Of a DNA stretch of 64,000 nucleotides, positions 51,201 through 60,460 are shown piece after piece (positions within the stretch are counted from its first letter, which is position 1; every line of letters begins with the position of its first letter). Source of the DNA: Tubiluchus corallicola (lineage: Eukaryota; Priapulida; Priapulimorpha; Priapulimorphida; Tubiluchidae); contig JAQGDQ010000078.1 in the NCBI GenBank assembly GCA_030141605.1, positions 62,001 to 126,000 of the forward strand, written 5' to 3'. Under the pieces are notes generated by a model. That model worked only from the letters and a program-made list of their open reading frames with translations, did not search any database and had not been told where the DNA came from. A program made the translations under genes and the position numbers.

Positions 51201-52655
51201 ACAAATATACATTTCTGTAATTAGCAAAGGTAGAATTTCATGAAAGATGGGACTAACTAAGTTTGGATGCATGAAAATAAGTCGGCTAGAGTTGTTGAAA
51301 ATTTTAATTCATCGCACAATATTTGGCAGTGTTCACAATGCACAACAATCTAGGTATTAAGCCTAGATGAGAAAATGAACAACTTTCTACATTCATTACC
51401 ATAAAATAGATAGCGACAATTTTCTACCACAAAAGTTGTTGCATCGTTTGTACTCCGATTTTTTCCGAATCTGAAAATTTGTTGTTTGTATAGTATTTCT
51501 GCATTACCATTCACATATTTGATCATACATAACACTATTGCTTACAACAGTCTTTGACTATCGATTTAAACCTGTGCATTTGATATAATAATTTTACATG
51601 TATTTTATCATATTTTTTATTATTGATAAAAGATATTGAGATAAGTAAAAAAATTATTATACTTCTAAATGCGTACAACTTGTGCAATAAAGGAATTTTA
51701 TATATAGATAACTAACTAGACGTTACTTTGATTATCTGACTTTTGACAAAATCTTGAATTTAAGATTGCTGTCAAAATCCAGTTCCCTAATACGTACACA
51801 TACTTCTTCTTTTAAAATTTCTAAGATTTCTAATTTCGAGTCAATAAAATTCGAAAGCTAGAGCATAATGCAAGCAGGGTAAACGCTTGTGCACAAGAGG
51901 TTGTGTATTCAATGGTGATTTAATGGTAAACCTTATTTAGTTATGAGCAGTGACTTTTGTACCTTCGCAATTTTTTTTGCTTTCTGCAACTTTCGAGACT
52001 TAGTGTTTTTCGTAAAGACAACGTTTGGCTTTTGATGATTTTAATTTAATATAATTTAAAAATCGTAAGGCTTATGTACATGTACAAATGTTGTTTTGAA
52101 ATACGTTCCATGCAGAAAATGTAAAAGTCATCCAGCTGTGTCACGATATTCCAAAGTGCAGATAGGTGATGCGAGAGTTTGTAGGTGTTGTAATTAATGT
52201 TACATTTCTCGTAAAACGTTTATACTGTTTCTGCAAACAAATTCATCGCTCACTTTGCTAATGTCTCTTCTAATAAACTGAGCGATTTTTAATTATCTTT
52301 ATCAGCCCAGTAGCCTGCGTTTTCCCGCTTAACTGAATGGCTTAACAACTCTTAAGCTCAAAGTGGCGGCTGAACTTAAATTTACAAATTTATGAATAAC
52401 AGTAAATGCTTTGAACACTGATAGTTAACGCCTTACACAATTGTGAATTAGGCATAATCGAGTTGAAAAAAATTTCGTAGGCTACGTAAACCTTACACTC
52501 CTTATGTAACGTAAAAAAAACAAGTTATACTGATACGCAAAACAAAAAATATGCTCCCAGTTTTGGAAAACTTCCATGGAATAATCAGTTGAAAACGAAC
52601 GGAAAAACGTTTTATTGGAACTGATTGTGTATCTAGGTAACCACTTCGTTCTTGG
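45611..52655. other. Intergenic interval without a recognised gene
   Basis: 7 kb of AT-rich sequence with only short open frames. It starts with the 3' UTR of the IGDB-type gene (polyadenylation signal AATAAA at 45,676). A (TA)n microsatellite lies at 48,258-48,290. A ~60-bp region near 50,680-50,810 has CAC/CAT trinucleotide words. No exon with domain similarity was seen on either strand. Confidence 0.5.
48258..48290. repeat. (TA)n microsatellite
   Basis: An uninterrupted TA run of about 33 bases. Confidence 0.95.
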
Positions 52656-52688
52656 TTGCACACGCTGGCAGAAGGGTGTGCTCAAAAG

Positions 52689-54659
52689 ATGACGATATGT
52701 GAACAACGTTTTGCTGCCATAAACGTGTCACTAACATCTTATATTGTCTTCCTGGCCGTTGTATCAGGCAAGAAACCCTCCTGGCTGATCAACTATGAAG
52801 TAGTGCGTAGTATTGGAATAGCAAGGACTCCGGATGGAAACTCGGTTACATTGCGAATAAGAGCATTTGGGCGTCATCTTGTGCTCGCTATGAGTTCCGA
52901 CAAAGAAATTTTCTCACCAACAGTCCAGTTCAATGAGTTACCCGGCGATAATCTCACTCAAATCGTTAATTACAATATTTTTTATAAGGGAAACGTTGAA
53001 GGAGATAAACATTCGTTTGTTCACGGTACGTTTTTAAATCAAACGTTTGATGGAATAGTTCATTTAGAGGACAAGGTTTACTACATTGAACCGTACGCAA
53101 AGTATTTTACAGCAACGGCAGAGGCAGCACAAAGATGGCACATCGTGTTTCGTGATGAAGATGTTGCTGACATTAAACCTTCCTGCACTGCGTCCCGACT
53201 ATCACACTTCTTAAAAAGGAACGATTTCAAGATACTAAAACCGTCTCAAACTACGAGAAGGGCAGTTTCCCTTTCTGAATTTTTGGAAGCTCTGATCAAA
53301 AGTGCTCTCTTGAGTCGAACTTGTTACCTACACATCGTAATTGATCACTTATTCTACCAGCATTTTGCCAAAGAAAACCACCTGTTGGCAATAGCAGAAG
53401 TGGTTTATCACATTCAAGAGGCCGACAAGTTTTACAGATTAGTTGATTTCGACTTGGATGGAAAAGCTGATGACATTAGGTTAAAAATATCGGCTATAAC
53501 GTTTCTTCACGAAGAAGGCGAACCTAATAATCATGCTTCAGGACAGTTCAAGGACGAAACCGAGTTCTTGTACAACATGTCAAGAATGGACTTCGGTCAT
53601 TCTTGCCTGGGAATCATATTCACTTATCGCGATTTCAAAAATGGCGTCGTGGGTCTAGCCTGGATAGCTAACAATTTCAGGGAGGGTATTCCAGGAGGTA
53701 TTTGTCAGCGCAGAGTTATTATTATTTCTCGCAATGGACATCAGGCATTTAGTTTTAATTCATTGACCATATCCTTCTTCAATTACGATAGGCAACTTCC
53801 GAGGAAAACAACTGTCAGGGTTTTAATTCACGAACTTGGTCATTCCTTCGGAAGTCCGCACGAAAATATTTCCAATCCTTTATGCTACTATGGTGGATAC
53901 ATCATGACTGCGACAAGTTATTCCGCATCACTATCAAATCAACACATATCCTTTTCTCCGTGCAGCAAAAAGGCCATCAGCGCCATCTTGCAGGAAAAAT
54001 CTTATTGTTTCTTACACCACGTGGACGAAATTTGTGGTAACAGCGTTGTTGAAGGTGATGAAGAATGTGACTGTGGAACTGCAAGTACGTGCTCGCATAT
54101 TGACCACTGCTGCACACCATATGGACATACTGGTCAGTGTCAAATTCGAAAAGATTTAGGATTTGAATGTTCTAGATCTGGCGCCTGTTGTCTTGACACA
54201 TGCCACATCTCTACCAACAAGACTCAAATGTGCCGCCAAAAGACAGAATGTTCCTCAGAATCGTATTGCGATGGGCGTTCTCCGGAATGTCCGTCATCCA
54301 CACACCAGCCAGACAGACACCCCTGTGCAAATGGTGCAAGAACGTGCCAAAATGGAACGTGCACTAGTACCGTGTGTCAGGACAATGGATACAAAGACTG
54401 TCTCTGCCACAAACTTGGAAACCTGTGCGAAGTTTGCTGCAAAAAAGACGACTCGAAGCTTTGCAAACCTGCCAGAAGATGGGGCTTAACTAGACACCTG
54501 CTTTTAAAATCTTTAGAGGAACCCTGTTATCATTACAAGGGATTTTGTAATAACATGTCACAGTGCATTGAACAGAGAAGAGTGACTGGAAACAGTGGCA
54601 GCTTAAGAACAACTTCTCAATTAACAATCGTGATTCTACTACTAATGAACCTCTTTTAA
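52689..54659 (+). CDS. ADAM10-like metalloprotease-disintegrin, intronless, copy A
   Basis: The open frame starts at 52,656, but the ATG at 52,689 is preferred: a signal peptide (to about SGKKPSW) follows and aligns with the start of copy B. Protein 656 aa (numbers below count from 52,656). The prodomain has SFVHGTF, YIEPY, WHIVFRDED and a conserved Cys (C177). The catalytic domain starts near C223 with the zinc site H392-ELGH-SFGSPH402 and a Met-turn (YIM417). The disintegrin region is 460-526 (CGNSVVEGDEECDCG) and the Cys-rich region 532-637 (LCEVCC, FCNNMSQC). The pattern is closest to ADAM10, a membrane sheddase that cuts ectodomains such as Notch ligands and receptors. Differences: the usual Asp after the third zinc His is Glu403, no clear furin site precedes the catalytic domain (only TTRR at 199-202), and no transmembrane plus cytoplasmic tail is present. 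It ends in a ~13-residue hydrophobic tail after GNSGS, like a GPI signal. AATAAA at 54,770-54,775. Confidence 0.88.
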   Translation: MTICEQRFAAINVSLTSYIVFLAVVSGKKPSWLINYEVVRSIGIARTPDGNSVTLRIRAFGRHLVLAMSSDKEIFSPTVQFNELPGDNLTQIVNYNIFYKGNVEGDKHSFVHGTFLNQTFDGIVHLEDKVYYIEPYAKYFTATAEAAQRWHIVFRDEDVADIKPSCTASRLSHFLKRNDFKILKPSQTTRRAVSLSEFLEALIKSALLSRTCYLHIVIDHLFYQHFAKENHLLAIAEVVYHIQEADKFYRLVDFDLDGKADDIRLKISAITFLHEEGEPNNHASGQFKDETEFLYNMSRMDFGHSCLGIIFTYRDFKNGVVGLAWIANNFREGIPGGICQRRVIIISRNGHQAFSFNSLTISFFNYDRQLPRKTTVRVLIHELGHSFGSPHENISNPLCYYGGYIMTATSYSASLSNQHISFSPCSKKAISAILQEKSYCFLHHVDEICGNSVVEGDEECDCGTASTCSHIDHCCTPYGHTGQCQIRKDLGFECSRSGACCLDTCHISTNKTQMCRQKTECSSESYCDGRSPECPSSTHQPDRHPCANGARTCQNGTCTSTVCQDNGYKDCLCHKLGNLCEVCCKKDDSKLCKPARRWGLTRHLLLKSLEEPCYHYKGFCNNMSQCIEQRRVTGNSGSLRTTSQLTIVILLLMNLF

Positions 54660-55439
54660 TGCAAAATTTTCACACTTTTTTGCGAAACAAACAATCAAGG
54701 ATAGACGATTTTCAATCGCAGCTGCTTATTTTTGTTAAGATCGCTTTGATCATGCATGGTGAATAATTAAATAAATTTTGGCTACAAATCAATGAATCAA
54801 TCAATTATCAGCTTATTTCATCATCAGTTAACTGAGAATTACAAACTAAAAATAATATACAATGAAACTAATTAGGAGAGCATACATGTCTAAACTAAAA
54901 AAGGAATATTCGTACTGAAAAAAGTGAAAAGTATTAAAAAATAATTATAAGCAACTACGCAATTACCACATGGGGGCACATAATTATGATCAAAGCGAAT
55001 GTGCACATCATAGTAAATTTTTGAGCCAGTGGGTCCAGCTTAGGGAACTATTGTTCGTGTAATTTAAGTTCTATTATAATAATTGCTAATGAGACAGTTG
55101 TAAAGTTTATAATGAACACGAATATTGCCTTTCTGATCACGCCGTCATAGCTTGTTTTATTTAAAGCTACAAAATTTTATTTACGCTACACACACCAGGG
55201 ATATTAAACAGTTTTCAAAGCTCACAGCCCACATTAATTGTTTTTAGATGTTTACTATTTAATTTCGAAATGTCCACTTCAAAAGCATAAATTGGATATA
55301 AAATTTCCCTCCTATGCAACATATGTTATGACAAGTTATGCTTGCCCAGGCTTTAGAAACACCGTTTTGGCGAAAGTTTGTATTACATTGCTTTGCGATA
55401 AGAATTAATTCTAATCACACCCCTATAAAAAGTTAATAT

Positions 55440-55745
55440 AGGGGAGAGTGGGGCGAGACGGGCTACTTAAGTTTTACAATATCTACACAATACCAGCATG
55501 GCGTTATAATAAATTAACTCTACCTCTATGTTAAGTGACAGTAAAGAAATGTACTATGCTGTAGTCAATCTAAAATTAATAGTATCAAATTAATGAATTT
55601 AATTTTTGCTTTTGAAAAAACAGAGTTAAGATGCCCAACTTGACCTAGGCACTAGGTGAGATGAGCTACTGTAACCTCACTGACCCAGTATGGTAGCCCG
55701 TCTTACCCACTATGGTAGCCCATTCTATGCAGTGCCTAGGGGGAG
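55440..55745. repeat. Possible DNA transposon fragment (GGGGAGAGTGGGG start)
   Basis: It starts with GGGGAGAGTGGGGCGAGACG and has two tandem GTAGCCC(G/A) blocks near 55,690-55,725 and a GTGCCTAGGGGGAGTTAGG end. G-rich starts of this kind are seen in invertebrate DNA repeats. No inverted ends or coding frame were confirmed. Confidence 0.3.
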
Positions 55746-55814
55746 TTAGGCATATTTAGTTTACAATAAATGTATGGTTATACAAAAAAGAGTCGAAATG
55801 TGAAGAAGTTGGAG

Positions 55815-55935
55815 AACATGTTGGATTTGAACCAGGACTAGGGGCCACCCACTGACAAGGGGCCACCGAGCACCATAAATCACTATAAGCATTAGTCTAC
55901 CATTCTCAATGTCCATCACGGGCCTTAATTCAATC
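55815..55935 (-). repeat. tRNA-derived SINE-like sequence
   Basis: The minus strand carries GGTTCAAATCC near 55,830-55,845, a near-perfect polymerase III B box, with GTGGCCCC repeats upstream. No full tRNA fold is visible. Confidence 0.35.
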
Positions 55936-56019
55936 CTTCTAGCTGACCTCTATCTATTTTTACTTTTTTAGTAAAGAAATTAGTGTGTTAACCCTTATAA
56001 GTATGAGATGAAGGACGAT

Positions 56020-56060
56020 CCGTCTAGCTCAGTGGTTGCCGTGTGACTTCGCAATGACTG
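56020..56060 (+). repeat. Truncated tRNA-like A-box fragment
   Basis: GTCTAGCTCAGTGGTTGCCG resembles the D-arm and A box of a tRNA, but no anticodon arm, T arm or B box follows. It is a tRNA or SINE fragment. Confidence 0.35.
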
Positions 56061-56661
56061 TTGATTTTAAAGATAATATAGTTTACTTTGATTTTTTTAA
56101 ATATGTTTTTAATGTTAAATATTTTAAAATTGTCTAAAATACTGATTTATTTTATATTCAGTTCATTTTCAAAGTAACTTCAATGTAACGATAAAAAAAG
56201 GCAACAAAGACTATCCATTGTGGTATGGGAATTTAACTAGCTAAGACTGCTCTGTAAGAACAGCATTAACTAATGGGGTGAATTACTGAGCTAACCCATA
56301 ACAAAGTGACCTAACTCACCAAAGATGCATATTTTTCAAGCACTTCCTTCTCGCCGCATTTGCAAAGCTGCACAAACTTTTAAAACTAAGCCTTTCATAC
56401 TTGTAATACATATTTTGCATATACGCAAAAGTGATGCCTCACGATGGATATGTTTCTGTATAGTTATAATAATGGAAAAAACACTAACGTCTTAGATCAG
56501 CTAATCGAAAAATCAAGTTTGGCAAATAATGTAATTACGTGTCAACCATATCTTTCCGCGCACTGTCACATTGCTGGTACAACGTTCGTAAATGAGCAAT
56601 AGATGTCACTGCCAGTCGTTTATTGGTAACAACAAACTTGCAACTAGTTACACATCTTCCA

Positions 56662-56664
<3 letters not shown>

Positions 56665-56721
<57 letters not shown>
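56665..56721. repeat. (TAA)n microsatellite
   Basis: About 19 uninterrupted TAA units. Confidence 0.95.
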
Positions 56722-56723
<2 letters not shown>

Positions 56724-56765
56724 TTTTTAAAAGTTGTCGTAAAGTTTAAAGACAGCTTTCTTATG

Positions 56766-56790
<25 letters not shown>
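56766..56790. repeat. (TA)n microsatellite
   Basis: A short uninterrupted TA run. Confidence 0.9.
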
Positions 56791-56796
<6 letters not shown>

Positions 56797-57339
56797 TTTT
56801 GATATTCTTATGAAATTTTGGTGGTACGAATCGTTCAAACGAAGCTTGTGGGCCACGCAAGACAAGAGAAATGTTTAGAAAGTAAAAATATAAATACAGA
56901 AAAGGAAAATAAAACTCTTACAATAACTTTTCTAGTAAAAAAGGTGGAACCTGTTGTGTTATTGTTTTTTCAAGTTGCGGAGGGTGTTATAAATAACAAG
57001 GAAAAATTGTTTGGTAAAGAAAGTATTTAAGTTCTTATCTAAGCTTTACACAACAATGAAATTATATTAATGTGTCATAATTAAATGTAGTGTTGTAGTG
57101 TCGTTGCCTCGTTTTTTTGTTAATGATACGTTCTGTTTTTTCTTGTGTAATGGTGGTTCAATAAAATATACATTAATATTGTACATCAAATTAATATAAA
57201 AAAATCAGTTTTCTGGAGTCGAACAAGTCTTTCCAATTCCACCGGTGGTCGAGTATACGTCAGCCCTGTTGATTTCTCATTGACGATCGCCTTGTCCGTT
57301 GATAAGATTCGTTATTTAGTAAACGGGTCATTATGTAAC

Positions 57340-58200
57340 AACGTAGCATTATGTAACAAAAAGTACTGCATTAAGTTGGAAATCACAAAATTCGTAGTTA
57401 CGTAAGAATCACATTATTTCAATTTTGCGTCATTACGTAATAATGATTCTGTGCCAAAAATGATGCAATGTTTTGTACCAAATAAACGTAAGGTTGGTCG
57501 TGGTCTGAGGCTGGGTTTTGTTGCTTAGATTAGTAGACTAATTAGATTAGTAGACTAGTAGATTAACAGACTAAGATCTTTTTGTTTTAGGTGTGACTAT
57601 GGTTTGGTGTCAGTGGTCTGGTGTGCGACTGGTCTGCCTCAGGTCTGACCTGTTTGAAGGTTTAAGAAGTAAACCTGCTCCGATCGGTCACATGACAGAT
57701 CTGTGTGGTTGGGTTTGATCTGAAAAGGGTACATTTTTGTGCCGGGTACCAACATAAAAACGGGGCCTAACCTACGTTTAGTTTGTCAATGGGAAAAACT
57801 GGACAATGGACTTCATTTTTCTCTTCGTAGTTGGTAATTGTTTCAAGCAAATGTCTGATGTGTGTTCCGTCAGCCTGGCACCCGATGCAGAGATCAGATC
57901 TCAGAAAGACTAGAACCCAACCCAGACAAACCAGCCATAGACCACACCAAACCGGGGCCAGACATCAGACATACATCTATATTCTAAAACACAAAGGAAT
58001 TCACTTACTCTAATAATTAGACCACATCCAGACTGTGACAAGATACAATCACAGACCAAGATCAACCTATATAAACCTGTTACATAATTCCTCTTTTTTG
58101 TCAATAATCATTGTTACATAATGACGCAATAATTGTTACATATTAAAGGCTATGTAATGACGAATTATGTGATTTGTTACGCAGTAAACCTTAAAGCAAA
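57340..58200. mobile_element. Foldback element with long inverted arms upstream of ADAM copy B
   Basis: The left arm contains AAATCACAAAATTCGTAGTTACGTAAG and TTGCGTCATTACGTAATAATG (57,384-57,445). The right arm read inverted contains AAATCACATAATTCGTCATTACATAG and TTGCGTCATTATGTAACAATG in the same order. Deeper inside, GGTTTGGTGTCAGTGGTCTG (57,601 on) pairs with the inverse of CATAGACCACACCAAACC (57,936 on). The arms are imperfect, roughly 300 bp each, around a short centre. No coding capacity. Confidence 0.65.
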
Positions 58201-58408
58201 GTGGCTGGATGATGTCACTATATTTTTCATTTTGTAGAATTAGTTGATAAGTGCTCATTGTTTGCTGAAATTCGAATTTCTATCGCGTTTCATTCTAAGG
58301 GTTTCTCACTTTAATACAGAGATCTAGTTAGAAACTGAGCCTTCAAAGTCGCCTCAAGTTTTTCAAGCATCTTCTGCACTATTATACTGAACTTGCTATC
58401 TGAACCCA

Positions 58409-60460
58409 ATGAAGATATGTAACCAATACTGCGGAGTTACGCTTGTGGTTTTAGTTTTCACCATAACATTGGTGGTAACAGTATCGACAACAAAACCAAC
58501 GTGGCTAACGAATTATGAAGTTTTGCCTAGCATTGGCCTCGATGACCAAGTTTCCCAAGAATCAAAATCGAGTTCAATCGTCTTGCACATTATAGCCTTT
58601 GGAAAAAATTTAACGTTAATTCTAAATGTTGATGAAGAAATTTTCTCACTAACTGTTGATTATGAATATCACCAATCAGATAATGCGAACGTCAGCAGCC
58701 AAGAAACGATTGGAAACATTTTTTATAAAGGGCGTGTGGAGAGAAAACCTCAGTCGTTTGTCCACGGCACCATCTACAACCAAACTTTCGACGGTGTTGC
58801 CCATTTTGATGGCGAAATTATTTATATCGAACCTTATACAAATTATTTTTCACCGGCAACAGAAGTGACCAGAAAATGGCACATCGTGTTTCGCGAAGAA
58901 GATATAGCAGATGAACTTAAAGATGCTTCATGTCAAACAATAGATCTATCAGATGTTTTAGTAACTGACAACTTAAATATTTCTCGTAAACCAAAAGGAG
59001 CAAGGCTTAAGATCCCGGCTCTTTTCAAAGAGTGGTGGACCAAAAAAAGTAAAAATGAAAATAAAAAGGAATCTCCTCTTAAAGAACACAAAAAGACATG
59101 TTATGCGCATGTGGTCAGTGATCATATATTTTTCGATAAAGTTGCAAAAGGAAGTAAATTTAAAGCTCTAACAGAAATAGTATATCACATGAGAGAAGTT
59201 GACACTTTCTACAGAAAAGTTGACTTGAACGAAGACAATACTGCCGATGGGCTTAAATTCAAAATAGCAAAAATAACCATTTTCGAAAAAAAAGACGAAC
59301 CTGGAAATCATGCCGATGGTGAATTCGAGGACCAAGGAAAGTTTCTACATAACATGTCACGGACGGATTTTAGCAATTTTTGCTTAGGTATAATACTAAC
59401 CTGCCGAGAATTTAAAGCCGGCTTGGTGGGTTTGGCATGGTTAGCAAAGCCAAAACTCACAAATGTCCCTGGAGGAGTTTGTTATCGTAGAGTCAGACTG
59501 AGAGACAAGACCCTTCGCAGCTTTAATTCACTATATGTGTCTTTTATCAACCATGGAAAAATGCTTTCAAGAAAAAACACTGTAAGAGCATTAATACATG
59601 AAGTTGGCCATGCACTCGGTAGTCCTCATGATGACATTTCAAATCCATTATGCGACCGCGAGTATCATGGCTACGTCATGTCTGGAAAGCACTACACAAG
59701 CGCGCGAGACGATTATATCCATGCCCTTTCATCATGCAGTAAAAAATATATTTCGATAATTTTAAGAGAGAGGTCCAAGTGTTTGAGAAAGTTTGAAGAA
59801 AATATTTGTGGCAATAGCGTTGTGGAAAACGAAGAAGAATGTGATTGTGGAAGCAGTGATAGATGTGACAGAACGGATACTTGCTGCAGTCCAAAAGGAA
59901 GTGAAGGGCAGTGCAAAATCAAAAGGCATCTCGGATACACTTGCTCCAAAAAAGACGTATGCTGTCTTGATAACTGCCAGATTTCAACTGATAGGAATCA
60001 GTTATGTCGTGAACAAATAGAGTGTCTTTCAGAATCTTTCTGCGATGGGAATACTTCAGTATGTCCAGCGTCTGATCCTGTACCGGATGGAAGTTTTTGT
60101 GCCAAAGGAGTGAAAACTTGTCGGGCTGGAAAATGTTCGAGCACTGTGTGTGAAGATAATGGATACGAAAATTGCTACTGTTTTCTTCCATACAATCTTT
60201 GCGAAGTTTGTTGCAAAAAATCTGATGGTTCTAACCTTTGTCAACCAGCCATGAAATGGGGATTTGTAAACAAAACGTTGCTTAAGTCTTCCAAAGAGTA
60301 TTGCTTAAACGAGCTTGCATATTGCAACCAAAAGTCAAAGTGCGTAGTGCTAGTCCAAAAAAAGCGTGATAAACCTACTTCTCAAAAAAGAATGAGTAGT
60401 AGTAACGTAATGCACAGTAGTGTTTTTTTGATTACACTAATCAAAATTATTTTATTTTGA
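58409..60460 (+). CDS. ADAM10-like metalloprotease-disintegrin, intronless, copy B
   Basis: A 683-aa frame; an in-frame TGA at 58,388-58,390 makes this the first ATG. Signal peptide ~1-27. The prodomain has SFVHGTIYNQTFDG, YIEPY and C175. A lysine-rich linker (211-229) takes the place of the furin site. Catalytic domain from C231; zinc site H397-EVGH-ALGSPHD408; Met-turn YVM424. Disintegrin region 467-533 (CGNSVVENEEECDCG); Cys-rich region 534-645 (LCEVCC, YCNQKSKC). It ends with SSSN and a ~14-residue hydrophobic tail with no cytoplasmic part, as in copy A, so GPI anchoring is inferred. It is clearly homologous to copy A over the full length but strongly diverged, so the duplication is not recent. 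The catalytic residues are intact, so activity is expected. The closest family is ADAM10. It lies 3.7 kb after copy A on the same strand, each gene with its own upstream region. Confidence 0.88.
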   Translation: MKICNQYCGVTLVVLVFTITLVVTVSTTKPTWLTNYEVLPSIGLDDQVSQESKSSSIVLHIIAFGKNLTLILNVDEEIFSLTVDYEYHQSDNANVSSQETIGNIFYKGRVERKPQSFVHGTIYNQTFDGVAHFDGEIIYIEPYTNYFSPATEVTRKWHIVFREEDIADELKDASCQTIDLSDVLVTDNLNISRKPKGARLKIPALFKEWWTKKSKNENKKESPLKEHKKTCYAHVVSDHIFFDKVAKGSKFKALTEIVYHMREVDTFYRKVDLNEDNTADGLKFKIAKITIFEKKDEPGNHADGEFEDQGKFLHNMSRTDFSNFCLGIILTCREFKAGLVGLAWLAKPKLTNVPGGVCYRRVRLRDKTLRSFNSLYVSFINHGKMLSRKNTVRALIHEVGHALGSPHDDISNPLCDREYHGYVMSGKHYTSARDDYIHALSSCSKKYISIILRERSKCLRKFEENICGNSVVENEEECDCGSSDRCDRTDTCCSPKGSEGQCKIKRHLGYTCSKKDVCCLDNCQISTDRNQLCREQIECLSESFCDGNTSVCPASDPVPDGSFCAKGVKTCRAGKCSSTVCEDNGYENCYCFLPYNLCEVCCKKSDGSNLCQPAMKWGFVNKTLLKSSKEYCLNELAYCNQKSKCVVLVQKKRDKPTSQKRMSSSNVMHSSVFLITLIKIILF

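Larger units (their letters stand above)
54776..57300. other. Interval between the two ADAM genes
   Basis: It contains SINE-like and transposon-like pieces listed separately and three microsatellites. The plus-strand frame at 56,592-56,813 and its minus partner cover (TAA)n and (TA)n repeats and are not genes. The frame at 56,818-57,030 has no recognisable product. Confidence 0.45.

Noticed and set aside
56020..56060. Functional tRNA gene
   Set aside because: Only an A-box-like and D-arm-like part is present. There is no anticodon arm or T arm.
56592..56860. Open frames on both strands with poly-Ile
   Set aside because: They are translations of the (TAA)n and (TA)n microsatellites.
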